Shown here piece after piece: positions 1 to 6,869 of a DNA stretch of 21,447 nt (positions within the stretch are counted from its first letter, which is position 1; each line of letters opens with the position of its first letter). This DNA comes from Bacteroidaceae bacterium (GTDB lineage: Bacteria > Bacteroidota > Bacteroidia > Bacteroidales > Bacteroidaceae). The notes under the pieces are model-generated. The model was not told where the DNA came from, did not search any database, and saw nothing but the letters and a program-made list of their open reading frames with translations. The stretch covers positions 1-21,447 of the forward strand of contig JAQVXN010000002.1 of the NCBI GenBank assembly GCA_028709135.1, given 5' to 3'. The position numbers and the translations under genes were made by a program.

Positions 1-356
1 ACGACGATACTTTGAATCTTTTCAAGGAGATAGTTCGTGCAAACGCACTAAATCGTGTTCATATTGGTCTTGATTATTTTGATGCCAGCATTAATCGTAT
101 TGGTGCATATCTAGTTGGTACGCGTTCAGCTCAAAAATGTATCTTAAGTGCCTTATTAGAGCCTAACAAAATGCTTCGTGACTATGAAGACAACGGCAAG
201 TTATTTGAGCGTCTTGCTCTGCTTGAGGAAGCAAAAACCCTGCCGATGGGAGCTGTTTACGATTATTTCAACTTAAAGAATAACGTTCCTGTTGGTGAAA
301 ATTATATTTCGTCAGTTGATGAGTATGAAAAAGAAGTAACCTCGAAGAGAGTTTAG
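1..356 (+). CDS. rhaA: L-rhamnose isomerase, C-terminal part (cut by window start)
   Basis: Rhamnose isomerase interconverts L-rhamnose and L-rhamnulose in the cytoplasm, the first step of rhamnose breakdown. The reading frame is open from base 3, so the gene begins left of the window and about 117 C-terminal residues are visible; the TTG at 12 is internal, not a start. Family-typical segments are RVHIGLDYFDASINRI, then a GTR segment, LALLEEAKTLPMGAVYDY and a PVGENY...SVDEYEKEV tail, which match the C-terminus of the E. coli enzyme as I remember it. Next downstream are rhaT and rhaD, the order expected for a Bacteroides-type rhamnose operon. Bacteroides literature calls this gene rhaI. Identification is firm; only the N-terminus is missing. 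Confidence 0.93.
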   Translation, partial: DDTLNLFKEIVRANALNRVHIGLDYFDASINRIGAYLVGTRSAQKCILSALLEPNKMLRDYEDNGKLFERLALLEEAKTLPMGAVYDYFNLKNNVPVGENYISSVDEYEKEVTSKRV

Positions 357-368
357 TAAAAACCTTTT

Positions 369-413
369 CGCAAGTAGTGCCATATTTAAATATGGCTTAC
401 TTGCGATTTTTTT
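369..413 (+). terminator. Intrinsic-terminator-like hairpin between rhaA and rhaT
   Basis: An outer stem CGCAAGTA (369-376) pairs with TACTTGCG (398-405). After a small 2/1-nt internal loop, an inner perfect palindrome GCCATATTTAAATATGGC (379-396) continues the stem. A run of seven T follows at 407-413. It lies 13 bases after the rhaA stop and 9 bases before the rhaT start, so it would end or attenuate transcription inside the operon, or stabilise the 3' end of upstream mRNA. Confidence 0.75.
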
Positions 414-422
414 AAAATAAAA

Positions 423-1433
423 ATGGAAATATTTCTAGGTTTACTTATTATAGCTATAGGTGCTTTCTGCCAATCAAGTAGCTATGTTCCTATTAATAGG
501 ATTAAGCAATGGAGTTGGGAATCATATTGGATTGTTCAGGGCGTTTTTGCTTGGCTTCTATTTCCTCTTTTAGGAGCATTACTTGCAGTTCCTCAAGGCG
601 CATCATTGTTTGAAGTTTATGCGGAGCATCCGACCGATACTTTGTTAACTATTTTCTTTGGAGTTTTATGGGGTGTAGGAGGTCTTACTTTTGGTCTTAG
701 TATGCGCTATTTGGGAGTAGCTCTTGGACAAAGTATCGCATTGGGAACCTGTGCAGGACTTGGAACTATTCTGACACCCGTATTTACAGGGAAGACAGAT
801 AGTTTAACAGCTCCCGTTATTGTTGGAGTCGTTATTACCCTTATTGGTATTGCTATTATTGGTATTGCCGGTGCAATGAAATCCTCCAGTTTAAGTGAAG
901 AAGAAAAGAAAAAGGCTGTCAAAGATTTTAATTTCACAAAAGGCATTATTGTGGCTTTGTTAGCTGGCTTTATGAGTGCTTGTTTCGCTATCGGTTTGGG
1001 TTTTGGAGAAAACTTGAGTTGGGCAAGTACAAATCCTATTTTTAAGACTTTACCAGCTACTTTCATGGTAACTCTTGGCGGCTTCTTGACAAATGCAGTT
1101 TACTGCTTTTATCAAAACAGTAAGAATAAGACATGGGGAGACTACAAGAAAACTTCCCTTTATGTCAATAACATACTATTTTGTGCACTTGCCGGAGTTC
1201 TTTGGTACAGCCAATTCTTTGGATTGAGTTTAGGCAAAGGCTTTTTGGCTGGTTCAACAGTTCTATTAGCATTCTCATGGTGTATATTGATGGCTCTAAA
1301 TGTTACATTTAGTAATGTATGGGGAATTATCTTGAAAGAATGGAAAGGCTGTTCTGTAAAAACTATTGTTGTATTGTCGGCAGGTTTGTTAGTATTAATT
1401 ATCTCATCTTTCTTGCCACAATTATTAGGATAA
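423..1433 (+). CDS. rhaT: L-rhamnose/proton symporter RhaT
   Basis: This inner-membrane permease brings L-rhamnose into the cell with protons. The 336-residue length is close to the roughly 344 of E. coli RhaT, and the protein is almost entirely hydrophobic helices, about ten. Recognisable RhaT segments are the N-terminal YVPINRIKQWSWESYW (E. coli has YAPFKKVKKWSWETMW), FGVLWGVGGLTFGLSMRYLG, GVLWYSQFFGLSLG and a C-terminal WGIILKEWKG. A charged loop (SLSEEEKKKAVKDF, about residues 157-170) marks the central cytoplasmic linker. The ATG at 423 lies 66 bases after rhaA, directly behind a terminator-like hairpin, with no obvious promoter of its own. Bacteroides papers call this gene rhaP. Confidence 0.95.
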   Translation: MEIFLGLLIIAIGAFCQSSSYVPINRIKQWSWESYWIVQGVFAWLLFPLLGALLAVPQGASLFEVYAEHPTDTLLTIFFGVLWGVGGLTFGLSMRYLGVALGQSIALGTCAGLGTILTPVFTGKTDSLTAPVIVGVVITLIGIAIIGIAGAMKSSSLSEEEKKKAVKDFNFTKGIIVALLAGFMSACFAIGLGFGENLSWASTNPIFKTLPATFMVTLGGFLTNAVYCFYQNSKNKTWGDYKKTSLYVNNILFCALAGVLWYSQFFGLSLGKGFLAGSTVLLAFSWCILMALNVTFSNVWGIILKEWKGCSVKTIVVLSAGLLVLIISSFLPQLLG

Positions 1434-1449
1434 AACATTAAAATAAAAC

Positions 1450-2262
1450 ATGTTGAAATCAATCTTAGAAGGTCGTCCAGCCTTAAAAAAAGAAGTGGAC
1501 AAAGTTGCAGAAGTTGCTGGTTATCTCTGGCAAAATGGATGGGCAGAACGTAATGGTGGTAATATTACTATTAATATTACAAATTTTGTTGATGATGAAA
1601 TCAAATCCTTGCCAGCAATAAGTCCTGTAACTCCTATTGGTGCTACTCTTACGCATTTAAAGGGACAATACTTTTTTTGCAAGGGAACGAATAAAAGAAT
1701 GCGCGACTTGGCTCGCTGGCCCATGGATAACGGCTCTGTAATTCGTATTTTGGATGATTGTGCAAACTATGTTATTATTGCTGATAATCCAGTAAAACCA
1801 ACGAGTGAGCTCCCATCTCATCTTACGGTTCATAACCATCTTATTGAAGAAGGTTCTCCATATAAAGCTACATTACACACTCACCCTATTGAGCTTGTTG
1901 CAATGAGTCATTCTCGTAAATTTTTGGGAAAGGATGTATTGACGAATATTTTATGGAGTATGATTCCTGAAACAAAAGCTTTTTGTCCACTAGGTTTAGG
2001 AATAATTCCTTATACCTTGCCTGGATCTGTCGAATTAGCAGATGGAACCTTGAAACAATTAGATGAATACGATGTAGTACTTTGGGAAAAGCATGGTGTT
2101 TTTGCCAAAGGAGTGGATATAATGGATGCTTTTGACCAAGTTGATGTGCTTACAAAAAGTGCAAAAATTTATGTAAATTGCATGGCAATGGGGTTTGCAC
2201 CAGAAGGCATGACGAAAGAACAAATGGCTGATATGACTCGTGCTTTTAATTTACCAAAATAG
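1450..2262 (+). CDS. rhaD: Rhamnulose-1-phosphate aldolase
   Basis: This class II (zinc) aldolase splits L-rhamnulose 1-phosphate into dihydroxyacetone phosphate and L-lactaldehyde in the cytoplasm. The 270 residues match the family length (274 in E. coli). The zinc ligands are visible as H143 and H145 in LHTHP and H215 in WEKHGVF; E120 in PTSELPSH corresponds to the catalytic glutamate. ERNGGN near residue 33 is the phosphate-binding region of the aldolase/epimerase fold. It starts 16 bases after rhaT with no terminator between, so the two are surely co-transcribed. Bacteroides papers call it rhaA, which invites confusion with the isomerase. A terminator follows at 2321. Confidence 0.96.
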   Translation: MLKSILEGRPALKKEVDKVAEVAGYLWQNGWAERNGGNITINITNFVDDEIKSLPAISPVTPIGATLTHLKGQYFFCKGTNKRMRDLARWPMDNGSVIRILDDCANYVIIADNPVKPTSELPSHLTVHNHLIEEGSPYKATLHTHPIELVAMSHSRKFLGKDVLTNILWSMIPETKAFCPLGLGIIPYTLPGSVELADGTLKQLDEYDVVLWEKHGVFAKGVDIMDAFDQVDVLTKSAKIYVNCMAMGFAPEGMTKEQMADMTRAFNLPK

Positions 2263-2320
2263 TTAGGCCTTTATAATGCACATATGTTCTAAAAGGAATT
2301 GTCAGTGCACCATAAAAATT

Positions 2321-2356
2321 ATGAGGATGTGTTCAAATCAGCACATCCTCATTTTT
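2321..2356 (+). terminator. Terminator after rhaD
   Basis: A perfect 11-bp stem ATGAGGATGTG (2321-2331) pairs with CACATCCTCAT (2342-2352) around a 10-base loop and is followed by five T. Upstream A-residues give some pairing with the T-run, so it could also work in the other direction. It closes the rhamnose operon 58 bases after the rhaD stop. Confidence 0.8.
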
Positions 2357-2360
2357 CTGT

Positions 2361-2940
2361 TCAGTCGGTAAAGTTAGGGATTTAACAAAACGTAGTTATT
2401 AGAAATCGCCCATTTAATGCTTCCGTCGGACTTCATGACTTATTTCAAGATAACTAACGTAGAATCCAACTCAGAAAAAGGATGGATTCGTTTAGCATTA
2501 AAAATTTAGGTTATAACAGATTCTACGGGCCTCCACATCAATCTGCCACCACGAATTTTAAATGTTTCAATTACATGCCCTATTTTTAAAGCAGCATTAT
2601 ATCGGTCAGGACTTTAAACAGGCAGAAACTTTTTACCTCGTAGGGTCTTTGATACACTTGATACATTTCTTTATTTGGCTGAAATTCTATCAGGATATTG
2701 CGTTCTAAATGAAAGGTTACTTCTCATACTATATGACGCGGTGCGTTTCTTTTGTGACGCGACGCGTTTTTTTCATGACGCACTGCGTTTCTTTTGTGAC
2801 GCACTGCGTCACAAACTTTGATTGAGCATGTAAAAATTGGGGAAACACGATCAAATCAATTCTTTGAAAGCAACGAGTTTATTTTACGTCCTGAGCACTG
2901 AATCGGAACAATTTGTTAAATCCCCAACTTTACTGACTGA
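2361..2940. mobile_element. 580-bp segment bounded by 29-bp inverted repeats (MITE-like or IS remnant)
   Basis: The left end 2361-2389 begins TCAGTCGGTAAAG and ends GGGATTTAACAAA. The reverse complement of 2912-2940 begins TCAGTCAGTAAAG and ends with the same GGGATTTAACAAA. The arms agree at 27 of 29 positions. No intact ORF lies between them; minus-strand frames around 2400-2640 contain protein-like stretches (for example IETFKIRGGRLMWRPVES) but are broken by stops, which may be the trace of a lost gene. I see no clear target-site duplication. The segment begins four bases after the rhaD terminator. Inside are a 21-bp tandem array (2734-2817) and a small inverted repeat CGTAGAATC/GATTCTACG (2458-2466, 2519-2527). 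The family is not recognised. Confidence 0.6.
2734..2817. repeat. Four tandem 21-bp repeats with TGACGC-NN-YGCGT cores
   Basis: Four units start at 2734, 2755, 2776 and 2797, each exactly 21 bp. Each begins TGACGC, has two variable bases, then YGCGT; units 1 and 3 continue TTCTTTTG. In unit 4 the core closes to TGACGCACTGCGTCA, a near-perfect palindrome. The period equals two DNA helical turns, so all cores face the same side of the helix, as in iteron or operator arrays. Binding partner unknown. Confidence 0.85.
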
Positions 2941-3060
2941 GCCCTTTTTTCTTTTGACATTATTGATGCCCGTAAAATTTTTGTTTCAATTTAGTTGTCG
3001 CTAAAGTTATCTTTAGCCCAATTACGGACACAACATTTTATCTTCCTGATTTTTTAATCA
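2941..3060. other. Intergenic stretch without a gene
   Basis: This lies between the inverted-repeat element and the panD terminator. It holds a T-run at its left end and a small hairpin GCTAAAG-TTAT-CTTTAGC (3000-3017), with no coding potential that I can see. Confidence 0.5.
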
Positions 3061-3101
3061 AGAAAAGAGAGTGTTCACTTACTTCATTTTGATATACTCT
3101 C
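3061..3101 (-). terminator. Probable terminator of panC-panD
   Basis: On the minus strand, GAGAGTAT (from 3101 down to 3094) pairs with ACACTCTC (3074 to 3067) with one G-U pair, around a 19-base loop. TTTTCTT (3066 down) follows. It lies just downstream of the panD stop. The loop is long, so confidence is moderate. Confidence 0.5.
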
Positions 3102-3119
3102 CTAAATTATAAGAGAAAA

Positions 3120-3470
3120 TTATATTAATTTATTTGTTCGCTTATCGGGAATAATAATCTGAGGCTTAAATGTTTTCGCTTCTTCAAATGGCATCATCGC
3201 ATATGACATGATAATGATGATATCTCCGACCAAAACCTTACGTGCGGCTGCACCATTAAGACAAATACATCCGGATCCACGTTCCCCCTTAATAATATAA
3301 GTTTCAAAGCGCTCACCATTATTATTGTCGACAATATAAACATGTTCTCCAGCAATCATCCCGCACGCATCCATTAAATCTTCATCAATCGTAATACTAC
3401 CGACATAATTCAAATTAGCATCGGTAACATGAACGCAATGAATTTTCGATTTTAAGACTTCAATGAGCAT
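3120..3470 (-). CDS. panD: Aspartate 1-decarboxylase precursor
   Basis: PanD makes beta-alanine from L-aspartate for pantothenate (coenzyme A) synthesis. The 116-residue length is typical. The self-cleavage site is visible as Y22-V-G24-S25 in NLNYVGSIT: cleavage between G24 and S25 leaves the pyruvoyl cofactor on the alpha chain. Further family segments are the N-terminal VLKSKIHCVHVT, LMDACGM and LNGAAARKV, followed by GDIIIIMSYAMM. It lies 19 bases downstream of panC on the same strand and so is probably co-transcribed with the enzyme that uses its product. Confidence 0.96.
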   Translation of the reverse strand: MLIEVLKSKIHCVHVTDANLNYVGSITIDEDLMDACGMIAGEHVYIVDNNNGERFETYIIKGERGSGCICLNGAAARKVLVGDIIIIMSYAMMPFEEAKTFKPQIIIPDKRTNKLI

Positions 3471-3489
3471 TTCTTATTTTCCTAAATGA

Positions 3490-4338
3490 TTATTTATATC
3501 TTATATTATCTATGAGTCGAACAGGTGTTTTTCCACAAAAAACAGTGATACATCCTACAATGGATTTACTTTCGTTCCAATCATTTACAGATAGTAAATT
3601 GTCTCCATCAACAATTTCATAGTATTGAACTTTCAATCCATTATATTTGTTTATCGTATTAACAACATATTTCTGAGTCTCAGCAACTGTATGGCTTTTT
3701 GCGTAGTCCTGACTTGCAAACAATGTTTTTGAAATGTGAACAGCTAAATGACGTTCTTCTTCCGAAAGAAGTGCATTGCGACTACTCAATGCAAGTCCAT
3801 CTGGCTCTCGAACAATAGGACAAGAGCATATTTGGACTGGTATTTTTAAATCATTTACCATGACTTTGATTACAGCTATTTGCTGAAAATCCTTTTCTCC
3901 AAAATAAGCTTTGTCTGGTTTAATTGCATAGAAGAGTTTACTTACAATTTGACAAACACCATTAAAGTGACCGGGACGCTGTGCGCCTTCCATAACCGTA
4001 TCAACAGGAGGATAATTGAAAGCACGCGTATCAGGTTCTGGATACATCTCACTTACTGAAGGATAAAAAACATAATTTGCGCCCAACTTTTCTAATAGAC
4101 TACAGTCAGACTCAAAAGTACGAGGATAATGGAGCAAGTCATTCTTATCATTAAACTGCGTAGGGTTAACAAAATCACTGACAATAGTAATATTGTTCTC
4201 TTCAATACTTCTACGAACTAAAGAGGCATGACCTGCATGGAGAGCACCCATAGTTGGAACAAGTCCGATTTTTTCCTTATTGAGGCGTGCATTTGCAAGC
4301 TTTTCATCCAAATCTCTAATTGTCCTAATAATTTCCAT
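3490..4338 (-). CDS. panC: Pantothenate synthetase (pantoate-beta-alanine ligase)
   Basis: PanC joins pantoate and beta-alanine with ATP hydrolysis to AMP, in the cytoplasm. I chose the ATG at 4338, giving 282 residues, the usual length; an upstream in-frame GTG at 4377 would add 13 residues (ending in INYK) that the family lacks. Motifs: the HIGH-type nucleotide-binding loop PTMGALHAGH (28-37), FVNPTQF (56-62), RPGHFNGVCQIVSKLF (121-136), FGEKDFQQ (146-153) and the KMSKS-like LALSSRN (182-188). It leads the panC-panD pair. The region upstream is shared with the divergent GT5-like gene. A weak minus-strand promoter-like box (TTATTTTG, 4374 down to 4367) could serve panC, but I am unsure of it. 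Confidence 0.96.
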   Translation of the reverse strand: MEIIRTIRDLDEKLANARLNKEKIGLVPTMGALHAGHASLVRRSIEENNITIVSDFVNPTQFNDKNDLLHYPRTFESDCSLLEKLGANYVFYPSVSEMYPEPDTRAFNYPPVDTVMEGAQRPGHFNGVCQIVSKLFYAIKPDKAYFGEKDFQQIAVIKVMVNDLKIPVQICSCPIVREPDGLALSSRNALLSEEERHLAVHISKTLFASQDYAKSHTVAETQKYVVNTINKYNGLKVQYYEIVDGDNLLSVNDWNESKSIVGCITVFCGKTPVRLIDNIRYK

Positions 4339-4470
4339 TTTATAGTTTATTATTCCTTTGGGGTTGCAAAATAACACTTTTATTTTTACATAGGTAGTAA
4401 ATTCACGTTTAAAAACTTCAGCTATTTAAATCTTTTAAAATAAGAAATTCCACAAGTCTATTTTTTTTCG

Positions 4471-4478
4471 TACCTTTG
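4471..4478 (+). promoter_or_regulatory. Bacteroidetes -7 promoter box of the GT5-like gene
   Basis: TACCTTTG fits the Bacteroides -7 consensus TAnnTTTG, about 19 bases before the ATG at 4497; no clear -33 TTTG box is seen at the usual spacing. Because the box overlaps the TTG at 4476, that TTG cannot be the start codon if the promoter is real, which supports the ATG at 4497. Confidence 0.6.
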
Positions 4479-4496
4479 CATAATAAAGAAATAATC

Positions 4497-5312
4497 ATGA
4501 CCACGAAAAAAGTTTTGTTCATTTGCCAAGCCATTACGCCTTATGTTCCTCAAACGGAGCTTTCACTAATGGGTAAGGATGTGCCTCAAGCCATACAAGA
4601 CATGGGGAGCGAAATTCGCACATTTCTCCCAAAGTGGGGAAATATTAATGAGCGACGGAATCAACTTCACGAAGTTATTCGCCTATCTGGCATGAACATT
4701 ATTATAGATGATACAGATCACCCATTAATTATTAAGGTAGCCACATTGCAAGTTGCTCACATGCAAGTATATTTCATTGACAATGAAGATTACTTTCAAA
4801 AACGTTTGATAACATGTGACAAAAAAGGAAATGAATATTCCGATAATCATGAAAGAGCTATTTTTTATGCCCGTAGTGTATTGGAAACAATTAAGAAACT
4901 TAGATGGTATCCTGATATCATCCATTGCCAAGGTTGGATTTCAGCTGCTGTACCTTTCTATATTAAGACTGCATATAAGGAAGATCCCCCGTTTGCACAT
5001 ACCAAGGTTATTTATTCTTTGCATGATGAGATGCTGACGGCTTCTATTCCAGACAATTTTAAGAATTGCTTGGCTTTTCGCAATATCACACCCAAAGTTA
5101 TTGATAGTTTTAAACTTGAAATGAAAGAACCAGATGATTTTCCAAAGTTTGCTATTAATTTTTGTGATGGTATTATTGCTGGAAATAGTAAAGTCAAACC
5201 AGAATTACTTGATTTTGCTCGTTCAAAAACGATACCAGTACTAGATTATATTGAAGAGAGCGATGTCTCTCAGCGTTATGCTGATTTCTACGATTCAATT
5301 TTGGAGAAGTAA
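4497..5312 (+). CDS. Single-domain GT5-like protein (annotated as glycogen/starch synthase family)
   Basis: At 271 residues this covers only the N-terminal Rossmann half of a GT5 glycogen/starch synthase (full enzymes are about 480 or more residues). Matching segments are the opening KKVLFICQAITPY, then EIRTFLPKWG (39-48), INERRNQLHEVIRLSG, and PDIIHCQGWISA (139-150) at the site where true synthases have PDVVHxHDW. The KTGGL substrate-binding signature expected near residue 15-20 is absent (VPQTELSL instead), and the whole C-terminal nucleotide-sugar-binding domain is missing. Catalytic activity as a glycogen synthase is therefore doubtful; a regulatory or binding role is possible. I recall similar short proteins next to panC in other Bacteroidetes. 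A DUF4270 lipoprotein gene follows after 35 bases. Confidence 0.8.
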   Translation: MTTKKVLFICQAITPYVPQTELSLMGKDVPQAIQDMGSEIRTFLPKWGNINERRNQLHEVIRLSGMNIIIDDTDHPLIIKVATLQVAHMQVYFIDNEDYFQKRLITCDKKGNEYSDNHERAIFYARSVLETIKKLRWYPDIIHCQGWISAAVPFYIKTAYKEDPPFAHTKVIYSLHDEMLTASIPDNFKNCLAFRNITPKVIDSFKLEMKEPDDFPKFAINFCDGIIAGNSKVKPELLDFARSKTIPVLDYIEESDVSQRYADFYDSILEK

Positions 5313-5347
5313 CTACATTAATACTCATTATTTAAATTTTCTTCCTG

Positions 5348-6799
5348 ATGAATTACATCTGCAAGAACTCTATAAAAATATTAGGAGCAGCATTCCTCTG
5401 CCTATGCATTTTCTCATGTGATGATAACACCGATACATTCGGAGGTTCTGTAATTCCATCTTCAGATGGAACATCTGTTTCACAATCTGTTTATCAGGTG
5501 CTTACAAAATCGCTTCGAGTAGATTCTCTGGTAGCTACTTCGAGTGATTGTTATCTTGGTCGGGTGACTGATCCAGAAACAAATGCAACAACGACATGTA
5601 ATTTTTTGGCTCAATTTTATTGCCTAGATAATTATTCTTTTCCTGATTATTCTAAAATTAATAAGATAAACGGTTTGCCTGTTGCTGATTCTGTTGAAAT
5701 GCGTTTATATATAAAATCTTATTACGGTGATTCTCTTAATTCAATGAAAATCGGTGTTTATGAGTTGGATTCCAATAAGATTATGAGCGAAAATGATACC
5801 TACTATACAAATACTGAACCTGATAAATATGTTAGCAAATCACCTGATGCTATTCGAAAAGAGATTTCCTTTGCTGTGGCAGATTTATCTTTACCTGACA
5901 GTTTGAGGTATTCATCATCATACAACAAGAATATTCGAATTAAATTACCTGTTAGTTATGGCTCAAAAATTATAAATGAGTATTATAAACATCCTGAATA
6001 TTTCGCGAATTCCTATAATTTTATTCATCATGTTGTTCCAGGCTTTTATTTCAAAGTAATCTCAGGAAATGGTACGATTGTTCATATTGATGTTTCTTCT
6101 TTAAGCGTCTATTTTAAATATACACAAAAAGATTCTACTTTAACAGGGATTCAACGAGTTGCTGCTACAGAAGAAGTTCTTCAAAATAATTATGTTGATA
6201 ATCAGAATACTGATAATTTGCTTAAAGCAACAGATTATACATATTTAAAAACTCCTGCCGGTATTTTTACTGAAGCAACACTGCCTATTGATGATATTTA
6301 TGAAAATCATTTGAATGACTCCGTCAACAGTGCAAAAATTGTTTTTAAACGCTATAATAATACTCTTATTGATACGTACAATCTTCCTACCCCTAATTAT
6401 CTTCTTATGATTTTGAAGTCCGATATGAATTCCTTCTTTCAAAACCATAAAGTTCCAGATAGTTATAAAAATTATTATACTTCTTTCGACCAAAGTTATA
6501 ATTCATATACATTCTCTAATATTGCCAATTTGATTTCTTATTTAAAAAGATTACGAGACAACGGTGCTGGTATTTCTTATACAGATTCAGAAACTTCAAG
6601 ACGAGCAAAAATTGCGGATTGGGAAGCAAAAAATCCAGAGTGGAATAAAATTGTTTTAGTTCCAATATCAACCGAAAATAGTTCTCTCGGTGCGATTACT
6701 GCAGTGCACAATGATTTCAGTTTGGGAAGTACAAAACTTGTGGGAGGTGAAAACAATCCTATTAATATTTCCATAGTGTATAGTCATTTTAATAGATAG
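5348..6799 (+). CDS. DUF4270-family lipoprotein
   Basis: This 483-residue exported protein resembles the Bacteroidetes DUF4270 family, whose function is unknown. The N-terminus has a hydrophobic signal (about residues 9-23) and a lipobox IFSC with C24 as the likely lipidated cysteine. Two aspartates follow directly, and acidic residues just after the cysteine act as a surface-export signal in some Bacteroidetes, so outer-surface placement is possible. Family-like segments are DNTDTFGGSVIPSSD, SLRVDSLVATSSDCYLGRVTDPETNA (about 55-80) and a C-terminal LGGITxVHNDF-like stretch (here LGAITAVHNDFSLG). The body is beta-rich and tyrosine- and asparagine-rich. It lies 35 bases after the GT5-like gene with no terminator, so co-transcription is likely. 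Confidence 0.78.
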   Translation: MNYICKNSIKILGAAFLCLCIFSCDDNTDTFGGSVIPSSDGTSVSQSVYQVLTKSLRVDSLVATSSDCYLGRVTDPETNATTTCNFLAQFYCLDNYSFPDYSKINKINGLPVADSVEMRLYIKSYYGDSLNSMKIGVYELDSNKIMSENDTYYTNTEPDKYVSKSPDAIRKEISFAVADLSLPDSLRYSSSYNKNIRIKLPVSYGSKIINEYYKHPEYFANSYNFIHHVVPGFYFKVISGNGTIVHIDVSSLSVYFKYTQKDSTLTGIQRVAATEEVLQNNYVDNQNTDNLLKATDYTYLKTPAGIFTEATLPIDDIYENHLNDSVNSAKIVFKRYNNTLIDTYNLPTPNYLLMILKSDMNSFFQNHKVPDSYKNYYTSFDQSYNSYTFSNIANLISYLKRLRDNGAGISYTDSETSRRAKIADWEAKNPEWNKIVLVPISTENSSLGAITAVHNDFSLGSTKLVGGENNPINISIVYSHFNR

Positions 6800-6869
6800 G
6801 ATTGGATAAGTGATTAAATGTTGACTCGTTTTTACATGTTCATTTAAAAATGGATTCTTATGAAAATCT

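Noticed and set aside
707..1066. Minus-strand ORF inside rhaT
   Set aside because: Shadow of a well-identified membrane transporter gene.
2734..2817. 21-bp repeats as a CRISPR array or as coding heptads
   Set aside because: There are no unique spacers of CRISPR size. A minus-strand frame reads VTKETQC-like heptads, but it has no supported start and 21 is simply divisible by three.
2941..3060. Target-site duplication flanking the inverted-repeat element
   Set aside because: Bases outside the two ends do not match in direct orientation.
4339..4377. GTG start at 4377 for panC
   Set aside because: Adds 13 residues absent from the family; ATG at 4338 gives the normal N-terminus.
4476..4497. TTG start seven codons upstream for the GT5-like gene
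   Set aside because: It lies inside the TAnnTTTG promoter box and adds residues foreign to the family; ATG at 4497 preferred.
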